Shown one piece after another: positions 26,432 to 35,587 of a DNA stretch of 64,000 nucleotides. Position 1 is the first letter of the stretch; each line of letters begins with the position of its first letter. The notes beneath the pieces were generated by a model that saw only the letters and a program-made list of their open reading frames with translations, made no database searches and was not told the DNA's origin. The DNA comes from Burkholderia sp. WSM2230 (GTDB taxonomy: Bacteria; Pseudomonadota; Gammaproteobacteria; Burkholderiales; Burkholderiaceae): contig NZ_AXAJ01000001.1 in assembly GCF_000472445.1 (NCBI RefSeq), positions 620,643 to 684,642 of the forward strand, written 5' to 3'. Position numbers and translations under genes: made by a program.

Positions 26432-28681
26432 CTATTGAACTTCGCCTGAGGCGTCGAAGGAAATGCGGTCGATTACTTCGAGCAGATCTGCGGGTCGCAG
26501 TGGTTTGACGAAGTGATGGTCGAAGCCGGCTGCGCGGCTGCGTTCGCGGTCCGCGTTCTGACCGTAGCCGGTCAGCGCGACCAGCACGCATTGCCAGTCG
26601 CCCGCGCGCGCTCGCAATTGCCGGGCGAGTTCGTAGCCGTCCATCACGGGCAGTCCGATATCGAGCACGGAAAGAGCGGGCCGGAAACTGGCCGCCTCCG
26701 CGAGCGCCGCGCTGGGATCGTAGACTGTCTTGACCAAGTGGCCGTAGCTTCTGAGCAGTTCGGCGAGTGCTTCCGCTGCATCGACGTTATCGTCGACGAG
26801 CAGAATGCGCCGTTCATGCGCGCCGGTGTCTTGCTCTGGGCGCGGCATGACTAATGATGCGGGCCCAGCAACACGAATGTCTTCTTTGCCGCTGCCGGCC
26901 ATCGCTCGAGACGGCGCGCGCGGCAGCACGATCGTAAACTGGCTGCCACGGCCAGGCCCGTCGCTCGCTGCTTCGACCTGACCGCCGTGCAGTTTCACGA
27001 AGTTCCTGACGAGGGCGAGGCCGATGCCGAGGCCGCCTTGGGTGCGATCGATTGTCTGCTTGCCCTGGTAGAAGGCATCGAAAACGCGAGGCAAGACATC
27101 GGGCGCGATACCGATGCCGCTATCGCGCACGCGTATGCGAATGTTCTTCGCGTCAATGCCAGCAGCGTTGACCGTGATTTCGCCGCCCATTTCCGTGTAT
27201 TTGGCGGCGTTGGTGAGCAGATTGGCGATCACCTGCGCGAGCCGTATCGGATCGGCCAGACATGTCAGCGTTCGATCGACTTCGACATTCAATCGATGAG
27301 CGCGCTGTTGCATGAGTACGCTCGTCATCTCCACGGCATTCGCGACTACTTCACCCACGTCGACCAGTTGTTTATTCAGCTCGACATTGCCGCGGATAAT
27401 GCGCGAAACGTCGAGCAGATCGTCGACGAGGCGCACCAGATGATCGACATGGCGCTGAATGACCGCCCGCTCGCGCGCACTCGAGCCGGTGCCGCGCCGT
27501 CCCATCAGTTCGAGCGCGCTGACAATGGGCGCGAGCGGATTGCGCAGCTCATGTCCGAGCATTGCAAGGAACTCGTCTTTTGCGCCATTCGCCTGGCGCA
27601 GTTCGCGAAGCAGGACCTCACGGTCCGCACGGGACTTTTCGAGCGTCTCGCGAGCACGGACGTATCCAGTGACTTCCACTGCACTGAGAATGACACCCTC
27701 GACCCTGCCCGACGAGGCGCGTAACGGTTCGAAATGCAGCGTATAAGCGCGCGTTGAAAGCGGATCGCGGGCGTCGCGGGTCCGATATTCTTCATGCACG
27801 ATCGGCACGCCACACGCCGATACCTGCTGGAGCGCAGCGGCAATAGGCCCGCCGCGTTCGTCGGGAAATGCATCGAGATACGCGCGGCCGATCAGGTCGT
27901 CGCGATTCACCATGTCGAGATAGCGTGGGTTCGCGAGTTGAAACGTGTGCGTGTCGCCCAGAAGAAGTGCCGACGCGACCGGAGAATTCATCAGCACTGC
28001 GTCGCGTTGATGTTCGGCGGTTCTTCGGCGCTTCATTTCATCTTCAAGCGATCTTGCGCGCTGCTCGGCCAATGCGAGCCGCAGATGCAGTTCCTTGTTG
28101 CCGGCGTCGCGCAACGGGCTGCCTGGCAGCACGTGATGATGTGCGTGACAGATGTGACGAAAGAGCTGCGTGTGCTCGGCGCCCGGAAACAGGCTGCCAG
28201 GATAGCCGCAAAAAAGCGAGAACCTGTGATGCTCGCCAAGGCGATTCCACAGTTCCTCGAGGCGCAGTGCGGCTTCGCCGAGTCCCTGCTCGCAGAGAAT
28301 TGCGACCATCTCTCCGAATGCATGGAGCGGCTGCCCGCGCTGCACCGCATTCGCGACGAGCGCGCCAACCGTCGAAATGAATAATGTCTCGTCCGGCCAG
28401 CCGTCGACCATGAAGCGCTCAAGCGTTGCCTGTGCGTCGAGCAGGATCAGCGCATCGTTCGTATCGCATTCCGTGAGCGCAGCCTGTCTTGCATGCAGCC
28501 ACGAGGTAAGGGACGCGAGGTGTTGCGCAGTGGCAATCACAATGGCAGTGCCGCCTGCGTTCAGCGCGCGCAGCAGAAAGGCGCCCACATCTTCTGTCAA
28601 ACCCGCGTCGGATTCGTAGAACTGGACGAAATGACCTGAGTCGTGCGCATCCTCATGAGGCGGCTGTGTGCTAGTGAGCAT
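26432..28681 (-). CDS. MEDS-PAS hybrid histidine kinase
   Basis: A 749-residue soluble hybrid sensor kinase. Order: MEDS/DcmR-like sensory domain (about 16-185, starting HFVQFYESDAGL), a linker coiled coil (195-225), PAS (about 228-340), and HisKA with phospho-acceptor His377 in FLAMLGHELRNP. HATPase follows (N-box ANLLTNAAKY, G-boxes SGIGIAPDVLPRVFDAF and GGLGIGLAL), then a receiver domain (RILLVDDNVDAAE, phospho-Asp674 in VLDIGLPVMDG). There is no membrane segment, so the signal is cytoplasmic. The ATG at 28681 is taken because the MEDS domain starts there. MEDS domains are known from methylotroph and methanogen sensors. No partner regulator is adjacent. Confidence 0.88.
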   Translation of the reverse strand: MLTSTQPPHEDAHDSGHFVQFYESDAGLTEDVGAFLLRALNAGGTAIVIATAQHLASLTSWLHARQAALTECDTNDALILLDAQATLERFMVDGWPDETLFISTVGALVANAVQRGQPLHAFGEMVAILCEQGLGEAALRLEELWNRLGEHHRFSLFCGYPGSLFPGAEHTQLFRHICHAHHHVLPGSPLRDAGNKELHLRLALAEQRARSLEDEMKRRRTAEHQRDAVLMNSPVASALLLGDTHTFQLANPRYLDMVNRDDLIGRAYLDAFPDERGGPIAAALQQVSACGVPIVHEEYRTRDARDPLSTRAYTLHFEPLRASSGRVEGVILSAVEVTGYVRARETLEKSRADREVLLRELRQANGAKDEFLAMLGHELRNPLAPIVSALELMGRRGTGSSARERAVIQRHVDHLVRLVDDLLDVSRIIRGNVELNKQLVDVGEVVANAVEMTSVLMQQRAHRLNVEVDRTLTCLADPIRLAQVIANLLTNAAKYTEMGGEITVNAAGIDAKNIRIRVRDSGIGIAPDVLPRVFDAFYQGKQTIDRTQGGLGIGLALVRNFVKLHGGQVEAASDGPGRGSQFTIVLPRAPSRAMAGSGKEDIRVAGPASLVMPRPEQDTGAHERRILLVDDNVDAAEALAELLRSYGHLVKTVYDPSAALAEAASFRPALSVLDIGLPVMDGYELARQLRARAGDWQCVLVALTGYGQNADRERSRAAGFDHHFVKPLRPADLLEVIDRISFDASGEVQ

Positions 28682-28879
28682 CTTTGACTGCCATGGCAAG
28701 ACATGCTCTCTTTCAAAGAACTTTACTCGCCGGTTGTAATGCGGAACATGCGTTGCAAATAGCAACGGTACGGGCTGAACAGGCACAGTCGAGATTTGCA
28801 GCGCAACGGTGGGCTGTCCAGACACGAACCAGCTGCCAACCCAACCCGCATCGGTAGCAACGTCTGTGCCTGGACTTGT

Positions 28880-30100
28880 TCAACGGCGCGAAGCGTTGTT
28901 GTGAAAGCGCTGATCGACCTGAGCAAGAAGGTTGCGCGATAGACGCGTTGCGCGGTCCTGAATCACTCGCTCGAAGAACCGGGAGAACCCATACGACATG
29001 GCGAGTACCGCGAGCACCGTTGCGATGAAGAGCATGAGAGACGTCTCGCGATCGCTTCGCCCGAACCTGTCCTGAAAGAAGTGCAACGTGGCATAAACGC
29101 AGACGAAGTGCCATAGATAGATTCCGTAGCTCTCCCGGCCGAGCGCGCCGGTGCAGCGACGAACGAGCGTGCCGGCGAACTTGCTGCCGCTCTGTATACG
29201 GTGTTCGCTAGTGCCTTCTCCGCTGCCTTGGCCACTCCGTGAACAAACAAACAACAGAAATGCGACGGCGCTGCACGCGGCGAAAACCGGGGCAAGTTCA
29301 TGCGCCTTGGCGAGCCAGACACCTAGCATGGCCGTTACCAGCGAGAAACCCGCAGCGAGCATGAACATCACGCACGCGGTGCGCCGTGTGACGCTCGCCG
29401 TGCCGGTGAGATGCGAACGGAACGCGTACCACGCCCACATTCCAATGATGAAGCAGGGCCCCTGCACCGGTGGCCAGAAATAGTTGAACGAGTTGTTGCT
29501 GACATGGCAAACGAACCCGTTGTGACAGTCGTTAGTGGACAACGCAACGACCGACAACGCGAGCAGCAATGCCGTTGCGATCAGCAGGCGCATACGGTTC
29601 ATCGCGATGAAGAACAATAGCGGCGCGATCAGATAGAACAGCATCTCGACGCCGATCGACCATCCGCCCGGCACGACATTATTGATCGCGCTAGGCGAGA
29701 GCGCGTGCAGAAACAGCACATTGAGCAGAATGTCTGTCGCGCCATGTGCGCCGAGCACCCACGCGCGCTCGTAACCCGACTGTGCCGCGCCGTAACTGAT
29801 CAGGCCGTAGATGGCGATTGCCGCGTAGTACATCGGCGCAATGCGAAAGAACCGCTTGATATAGAAGCGCAATGTGACGTGCGGCGCGCCGGTGCAACGC
29901 CCGAACTCCGCTTCGAGTGTCATGAAGATCGTGATGGCGCTGATCACGAAGAACAACTGCACGCCGTACTGGCCCATGCGCGCGACTATGGCAACGCCGT
30001 GCGGCAGATGAGGGAATTGAAACGACAGGTGCACTGCAACGACACCGACGATCGCGAGCGCTCGACCGAGATCGAGCGCGGCAACACGTCCTTCTTTCAT
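28880..30100 (-). CDS. membrane acyltransferase, family 3
   Basis: A 406-residue multi-spanning acyltransferase-3 protein. It opens RVAALDLGRALAIVGVVAVHLSF and has WSIGVEMLFYLIAPLLFF, the family's second block. It probably O-acylates a surface glycan. The start is decided by the ribosome site: GAGGAGG abuts an upstream ATG at 30109 too closely but lies 9 bases before the ATG at 30100. It is a second, distinct member of the family beside the one at 22532 and is transcribed alone. Confidence 0.83.
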   Translation of the reverse strand: MKEGRVAALDLGRALAIVGVVAVHLSFQFPHLPHGVAIVARMGQYGVQLFFVISAITIFMTLEAEFGRCTGAPHVTLRFYIKRFFRIAPMYYAAIAIYGLISYGAAQSGYERAWVLGAHGATDILLNVLFLHALSPSAINNVVPGGWSIGVEMLFYLIAPLLFFIAMNRMRLLIATALLLALSVVALSTNDCHNGFVCHVSNNSFNYFWPPVQGPCFIIGMWAWYAFRSHLTGTASVTRRTACVMFMLAAGFSLVTAMLGVWLAKAHELAPVFAACSAVAFLLFVCSRSGQGSGEGTSEHRIQSGSKFAGTLVRRCTGALGRESYGIYLWHFVCVYATLHFFQDRFGRSDRETSLMLFIATVLAVLAMSYGFSRFFERVIQDRATRLSRNLLAQVDQRFHNNASRR

Positions 30101-30576
30101 TGGACACATCCTCCTCGATATTCGAGGCCGCCCGACTGGCGGCTCGACGACCGTGGACCTGATGCGTTTTGCGGAAGTTCCCTGTTTTTTGTGCTGAAGA
30201 CGGGCGTTTTAGCGCGGCGCGCGTCATCCATCTGATGATAGCGTCGCTCGCGGCGCTTCAGCAGTTGTCTGCCGGAAGGAGTTAGCTAATGTGTCGGCGA
30301 GCCGTAATCTGCGTCGCGGGACGGTGACAAAGCAAAGGAGCCGCAAGTGCAGTGCCAAGCCCGCGCGAGATGCGAAGTGCATCGTTCCACCACCATCCTT
30401 CGCAAGGCAGCGCAGCGCGCGGGCGGCACGCATGAGGTGCTCGCGCCGGTGCCCGCACGTTCGTGTAGTAATTGATAGTTGAGCGCCGCGCCTGGCGTCG
30501 ACTCCGCAAAGAGTCGGCGCCAGCGCATGTCAATTAACCTTCACGCATAGCCCGCAGCCACTCCGCGATTACCGGA
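30101..30576. other. intergenic, hairpin only
   Basis: 476 bases between two minus-strand genes. No credible coding sequence was seen. The only clear structure is the inverted repeat at 30492-30523. The promoter of the acyltransferase must be in the left part. Confidence 0.4.
30492..30523 (-). terminator. long hairpin downstream of the two-domain lipoprotein
   Basis: CTGGCGTCGACTC (30492-30504) pairs with GAGTCGGCGCCAG (30511-30523): 13 bases, one wobble, 6-base loop. It lies about 55 bases after the lipoprotein stop. There is no T-tract on either side, so termination would need another factor. Confidence 0.45.
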
Positions 30577-31779
30577 TCACTGCTGCTCGTACCACGAATA
30601 AGTCGCGAGCGTGCTCACAGCCGGCGTGCCGATCTGCAACGTGATGTCGCGCAGCGAGGTCAACTCGATATTGCGCAGGTCGCCCATGTAGCGGCGCGAA
30701 TCGCCGTTGTCGTTGATATACGCCACCACGTTTCCGGTGATACCCGCTACGTTCGTACTCGAGAGCGGCTGTCCCCAGATGTCGAAGAACTGGCCGAGCG
30801 TGAAGGTCTTGAACGTCGGCGTTTCGATATGGATGATGCCGGTCTGGTCGTGCGTGTGCATCTCGTAGTTGCACTGCGAAAGAATGCCCACGTTGGACGG
30901 CAACGCGAGCCACTGGCCGTCCTTGATGATCGCCAGATGCGCATGCACGTGATACAGCTCGGCCATGCCGGCAGCGCACGTCAAACCGTCGACCGCGGCG
31001 CCCGTGCCGCCCGTCGACGTGTTGCCGTTCGGCCAGTACGATGTGCCGACCACGCCGCCGTAGGTGAGCGTGATCGGATTCGGGTCGAAGGGCGGCGGAT
31101 CGGTCCACGTATAAGTGGGAATCTGCGTCAACGGCGTGCCGACCATGATGGTGACTTCGCCATGCGGCGGCAGCACGAGGCTCGCCGGGTCGCCTGTGTA
31201 TTTGGACAGCGTGCCGCCGTCGTTCACATAGATCGTGATCGACGAGCCGCTCAGGCCGGCCACGTTCGAGGCACTCAGTGTTTCGCCCCAGATCGCAAAG
31301 AACTGGCCAAGCGTGTATGACGCGCCGGTGGTCGTATCCATACGGATCTTGCCGCTCGCGTCGACAGTGTGAAGCGGATAGGCGCAACCGGTCTGCGCGG
31401 CCATGGTCGGCTCGACGCTGCCGATGTTGGCGGGCAGCGCCAGTTGGCGGCCATTCTGGTAGATGGACAGATGCGTGTATGTGTACGTTTTGCTGCGCAG
31501 CGCGCAGTTCAGCCCGCTGACGGGCTGGCCGGTTCCGCCCGACGACGTGGAGCCCGTCGGCCAGTTCGATTCGCCAAGCGTGGTGCCGTCGATCACGGGC
31601 GTCGCCGCGGCCAGCGTTGGTGTGGTCGCGCTCGTGCCGGACGCGGCAGGGGCCGGCGCGGCTGCGCCCGCGCCGTTGGCGCCGGGGTTGGAGGCGCCGC
31701 CGCCGCCTCCACCGCCGCAGCCTGCAAGAATCAGTAAGGCGCCAATCAGGGCGAACCGCAAATCCAGCCGTTCCAACAT
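30577..31779 (-). CDS. lipoprotein with two tandem beta-type domains
   Basis: A 400-residue exported lipoprotein; lipobox LILAGC with Cys21, followed by a Gly-rich and Ala/Pro-rich linker. Two homologous domains follow (about 100-230 and 250-400), each with a YTHLSIY/VHAHLAI start, a LALPANIG/LALPSNVG block, TLGQFFAIWG/TLGQFFDIWG and a TYSW/TYTW end. Only the second has a dense His set (YHVHAHL, MHTHDQTGIIHIE), which looks like a metal site. The function is not known. The ATG at 31779 is chosen for GGAG 7 bases upstream and a proper lipoprotein signal. Confidence 0.75.
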   Translation of the reverse strand: MLERLDLRFALIGALLILAGCGGGGGGGASNPGANGAGAAAPAPAASGTSATTPTLAAATPVIDGTTLGESNWPTGSTSSGGTGQPVSGLNCALRSKTYTYTHLSIYQNGRQLALPANIGSVEPTMAAQTGCAYPLHTVDASGKIRMDTTTGASYTLGQFFAIWGETLSASNVAGLSGSSITIYVNDGGTLSKYTGDPASLVLPPHGEVTIMVGTPLTQIPTYTWTDPPPFDPNPITLTYGGVVGTSYWPNGNTSTGGTGAAVDGLTCAAGMAELYHVHAHLAIIKDGQWLALPSNVGILSQCNYEMHTHDQTGIIHIETPTFKTFTLGQFFDIWGQPLSSTNVAGITGNVVAYINDNGDSRRYMGDLRNIELTSLRDITLQIGTPAVSTLATYSWYEQQ

Positions 31780-32108
31780 CGCGTGCTCCATGCCGTGGTT
31801 GAAAATGAATACGTGGAAGCAGACGCCGCGCTCGATGCGCGACACGCCCTCGCTGCGTAGACCGGCTGCAACGGAATGGCGAAGCCGGCGCAGCTGCGCT
31901 GCTTCGCACGAAATGGCAGATTCAGGGTAGCAGATGCGTTTGTGGAATAAACCGATTGAATAACAACGTTTTGCGACTTTTTATGTCGCATTCCGGTGGG
32001 TCGCTGCAAACCGGAGTGTGGTTCAGCCCGGCTGCATCGTGAAGAGCAGCGGCACTGTAAAATGCCGCTGCCGCCGCAATTTGCCGGCGTCGAACCCTCC
32101 CGTCAGCG
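31780..32108. promoter_or_regulatory. divergent promoter region with leader hairpin
   Basis: 329 bases between the lipoprotein and the diguanylate cyclase. GCAGCGGCA (32046-32054) and TGCCGCTGC (32063-32071) form a perfect 9-base stem with an 8-base loop, 37 bases before the cyclase start and without a T-tract. It may be a leader structure or an operator. Confidence 0.45.
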
Positions 32109-33287
32109 ATGCATGTCGATCTCCTTACCCTCTATCTCCTGATAATCGGAACGCTTCTCGCCAGTTCTGGCATGACGCTGTGGGAGCACCGAAGTCATCC
32201 CAGGCGCAGTGTGGAGTTGAGAGTGCTGGCAGCCGGCTATGCGACGCTCGCGATCGGCTGCGCGGCGGCGGTGTTTCGCCGTGACGTGCCCGGCCCGTGG
32301 GGCTCTGCGCTCAGCAATCTGGTCATTCTGAGCGGTTATCTGCTGGTCCTGCATGGCGTCGCCTTGTTGAGCGGCCGGCAATATCGTGCCGCGTCGGTTG
32401 GGCTGCTCTTTGTCATGGCGCTGACATGGATGGTGGGCGGCGCGCGCTCCGAGAGCACGATATGGGCTTACGTGAGCGCGATTCCCATTGCGCTCGCGAG
32501 CGGCATGACGTCCCGAGAACTGCTGCGAGGCGACGACTTCAAAGCGCTGCCGTCGCGGTATATCGCGGTCGCAGTGACCGGCATTCACGCGCTCACTTAT
32601 GCGACCCGCGCGCTGGCTCTGCCCTGGCTCGCGGCGCGGTATGGGAATGGTCTGTTGCTGACTGCCAGCGCAATCACCATGTATGAGGGCGTGCTCTATT
32701 CGGTCGTGCTGCCGATGACCTTGCTCAAGCTCGTCCGCGAGGAAACCCATGGTCAACTCTTGCAGGAATCGCAAACCGATTACCTGACCGGTCTCGGCAA
32801 TCGCCGATGGTTCTTCGAACAAGGCGAGCGCGTGGTCGGCGAGGGCGGCAAAAACCGGCCCTTGTCGCTGCTGGCGCTCGACCTCGACCACTTCAAGAAG
32901 CTCAACGATCGCTATGGTCACAAGACCGGCGACGAAGTACTCAAATCGTTCGCGCAGATTGCGCGCGGCGTGGTGGGCCGCGAGGCGGTGCTGGCGCGCA
33001 TCGGCGGAGAAGAGTTCGCCGCGCTCCTGCCTTGCCACGACGAAGCGCGCGCGAAAGCCGTGGGCGAAGAGATTGTCACGCGTTTCGCGCAGACCGTCTC
33101 GCACCGCGTGGACGGCATGGAGATTCTGGCCACGGTCAGCATCGGCCTCACGCATTCAGCGGATGCGGGGCAGTCGCTTGCAGAACTGCTAGCCGCCGCC
33201 GATGAGGCGCTATACCGCGCCAAGTCGCTGGGCGGAAACCGGCTCGAAGGGGCGCAGAAGGCCGCCAGCCTGAAGGTCGTGAGATAG
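32109..33287 (+). CDS. membrane-bound diguanylate cyclase (GGDEF)
   Basis: A 392-residue protein with six or seven transmembrane segments (residues about 5-205) and a GGDEF domain. DYLTGLGNRRWFFEQG starts the domain, LDLDHFKKLNDRYGH binds metal and GTP, and GGEEF lies at 299-303. The active site is intact, so it should make cyclic di-GMP. The RxxD inhibitory site expected just upstream is absent (the stretch reads GREAVLARI), so feedback inhibition is not expected. It lacks an EAL domain. Confidence 0.88.
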   Translation: MHVDLLTLYLLIIGTLLASSGMTLWEHRSHPRRSVELRVLAAGYATLAIGCAAAVFRRDVPGPWGSALSNLVILSGYLLVLHGVALLSGRQYRAASVGLLFVMALTWMVGGARSESTIWAYVSAIPIALASGMTSRELLRGDDFKALPSRYIAVAVTGIHALTYATRALALPWLAARYGNGLLLTASAITMYEGVLYSVVLPMTLLKLVREETHGQLLQESQTDYLTGLGNRRWFFEQGERVVGEGGKNRPLSLLALDLDHFKKLNDRYGHKTGDEVLKSFAQIARGVVGREAVLARIGGEEFAALLPCHDEARAKAVGEEIVTRFAQTVSHRVDGMEILATVSIGLTHSADAGQSLAELLAAADEALYRAKSLGGNRLEGAQKAASLKVVR

Positions 33288-33460
33288 CGCTTTTACGTGC
33301 TCGGGGCAGCATCGCACAAGCGGATAGCGTCGGCCGGCGCCCGGCGAGACCCTGATGCCGCCGAGGCGTGTGCGCTTTAGTGCGTCGCTGCAATGGCGAG
33401 TTCGGGAGCCGCTGTCCTTGTGCTGATGCTCAGGCTCAGCCTCACGCCCGCGCTCAGCCG

Positions 33461-34216
33461 TCAGACGGCCGCCGGCTGGCTCCGCAACCATTCGTCGAGA
33501 CCAATGCGGCCGAGGCGCGCCTCGCCGAGCGGCACGAGCGACTGTTCGTCGACGCGGCCGCCGAAGTAGAGCGCCTCCGGATCGCGCACGACTTCGCGCG
33601 GGTCGCCAATCGACTTCAGGTAGCGGGCGATGATTTCGTCGAACGGCGCGCGCTGCGGCCCTGCGATTTCGACGATGCCGTTGCGCGGTGCGGCGAGCGC
33701 CACGTCGGCGACGATGGCCGCGACGTCGTCCGCAGCGATCGGCTGGAACAGGCCGGGCGAAAGACGCACCGTGTTGCCCTGCGCGCTGGACGCCGCGATG
33801 CCGCCGAGAAATTCCATGAACTGCGTTGAGCGGATGATAGTGTAGGGAATGCCCGAGGCCTCGATCAGTTTCTCCTGCGCGACCTTGGCGCGGAAATAGC
33901 CGTTCTCCGGCGTGCGGTCGGTGCCTACGATGGAAAGCGCGACGTGATGCCGGACGCCGGCGGCGGCCTCCGCTGCATGCAGATTGCGCCCCGAGGTTTC
34001 GAAGAACTCGAGCACCGCCTTGTCTTCGAACGAGGGCGAATTGGCGAGGTCGATCACCACCTGGGCGCCGTTCAGCGCATCTTCGAGCCCTTCGCCGGTG
34101 ACGGTGTTGATGCCGTTTCGCGGCGACGCGGCAATCACCTCGTGACCGGCATCGCGCAGAATGGTCAAGGCCTTCGAGCCGATCAGCCCGGTGCCGCCGA
34201 TAATAACGATCTTCAT
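33461..34216 (-). CDS. NmrA-like NAD(P)-binding reductase/epimerase
   Basis: A 251-residue atypical short-chain dehydrogenase: IIGGTGLIGSK at residues 5-15 binds NAD(P). NGYFRAKVAQEKLIEASGIPYTIIRSTQFMEFL (in parts: YFRAKVAQEKL, YTIIRSTQFMEF) is the NmrA/SDRa block. Function could be oxidoreductase or redox sensor. It is the kind of 'COE' gene (carboxymuconolactone decarboxylase, oxidoreductase or epimerase) usually linked to ECF41 sigma factors, one of which lies upstream at 35588. The ATG at 34216 puts the Rossmann fold at the N-terminus. Confidence 0.82.
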   Translation of the reverse strand: MKIVIIGGTGLIGSKALTILRDAGHEVIAASPRNGINTVTGEGLEDALNGAQVVIDLANSPSFEDKAVLEFFETSGRNLHAAEAAAGVRHHVALSIVGTDRTPENGYFRAKVAQEKLIEASGIPYTIIRSTQFMEFLGGIAASSAQGNTVRLSPGLFQPIAADDVAAIVADVALAAPRNGIVEIAGPQRAPFDEIIARYLKSIGDPREVVRDPEALYFGGRVDEQSLVPLGEARLGRIGLDEWLRSQPAAV

Positions 34217-34388
34217 GATCCAGTCCCCATGTCGTTGGCGGCAGGCGCCGCATGACGTCAATCGTAGGCGCAAGCGCCGCGTCGCGGTAGGCATTTACGC
34301 GGGCTCACCGTGTTGCCCTCGCGGCACCAATCGACGGGAACAGGCGCCGGGAACGGGCGCCGCGCGCGGCTACCCAAGCAAGGCGCCT

Positions 34389-35399
34389 TCACCCGACCAT
34401 CGATAGCTCCGGCGCCGCCGTCGCCGTGTTGACACATTGCAGGTTCATCGCGCGCGTCTCGTCCGTCATGTAGTCGACGAATACGCGGATGCGGGCCGGC
34501 AGGTGCTTGCGGCTCAAGTAACAGATGTAGTGGCCGCTGCCGTCGGGCGCATGCTGGGCGAGACAGCTCACGAGGCGCTGCTCGCGAAGCAGGCCGCGCA
34601 CCTGATAGGCCGGCAACTGCGCGATGCCGACCCCGTCGAGCACCGCTTGCAGAATCAGATCGGCGTCGTTAAAGGTGTGTTGCGCGGTGGGCTGGTGCCG
34701 CTGGATAAGGCCGTCGATCTTGAACTCCCACTCTTTGACGCGCCCCGAGACCGTGCAGAAGTTGATGCAGCGATGCTCCGCGAGCTCATCGACGCGCCGC
34801 GGTAAACCATGAACGCGCGCGTAAGCCGGCGACGCGCAAACGACCATCTGCATCGCAATCAGCTGACGCGCGACGATACCGCTGTCTTCCATGCGTCCGT
34901 CGCGAAACGACACGTCGACGCGGTCGGTGGTGAAGTCCGCGGGGCGCTCGTTGAGCAGCAATTCGAGTGTGATGCCGGGATAGCGCGCGTGAAAACCGCG
35001 CAACAGGGGCGCGACGATCCCGCGTCCGAAACCCGGCGTCGACGCAATCCGCAGATGACCGCGCGGCGGTCCGCTGCGCAGCTCGCGCATGCCGTCGAGC
35101 GCCTCCACGATGCGCTCGATGCCTGGCTGGCAGCGCTCATAGAACAGTTCGCCCTCGCGCGTGAGCGAGGTCTTGCGCGTAGTGCGCAGAAAAAGACGCA
35201 CCTCGAGTTGCGACTCGAGTTTCTGCACGTTGCGGCTCACCGACGAACGGCCAATGCCGAGCCGCTCGCCCGCGCGGGCGAAGCTGCCTTCATTGGCGAC
35301 GGCGAGAAACGACACGACGCCGGCATATGTGGTCGCGAAGCTGCTTGCGAACGGGTCGTGGCTGCTGCTGACGGGCGGGGGAGTTCGATAATCTGACAT
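34389..35399 (-). CDS. LysR-family regulator
   Basis: A 336-residue LysR regulator with a short extra N-terminal segment before YAGVVSFLAVANEGSFARAG. The helix-turn-helix is ERLGIGRSSVSRNVQKLE, and the effector domain begins LRIASTPGFGRGIVAP. It resembles the regulators that sit next to NmrA/SDR reductases and probably controls the downstream gene. The ATG at 35399 is used; further ATGs upstream extend into sequence without similarity. Confidence 0.83.
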   Translation of the reverse strand: MSDYRTPPPVSSSHDPFASSFATTYAGVVSFLAVANEGSFARAGERLGIGRSSVSRNVQKLESQLEVRLFLRTTRKTSLTREGELFYERCQPGIERIVEALDGMRELRSGPPRGHLRIASTPGFGRGIVAPLLRGFHARYPGITLELLLNERPADFTTDRVDVSFRDGRMEDSGIVARQLIAMQMVVCASPAYARVHGLPRRVDELAEHRCINFCTVSGRVKEWEFKIDGLIQRHQPTAQHTFNDADLILQAVLDGVGIAQLPAYQVRGLLREQRLVSCLAQHAPDGSGHYICYLSRKHLPARIRVFVDYMTDETRAMNLQCVNTATAAPELSMVG

Positions 35400-35587
35400 G
35401 CAGGCCGAGTCGTGAAGTCCAAAACCGGCTAGACGTATCAGTCGCGCGGTTTGTGACATTGCCTGCGAGTTTTCCGGCGAGGGTGAAGGCAAGCGGACCC
35501 AACCAGATCTGGCGAGGCCGGAGCTCGCCGTTTAGTCATCCAGCCATTTGCCATACAACCATTCCGCGCTGCGCGAAGCGTACGGCC

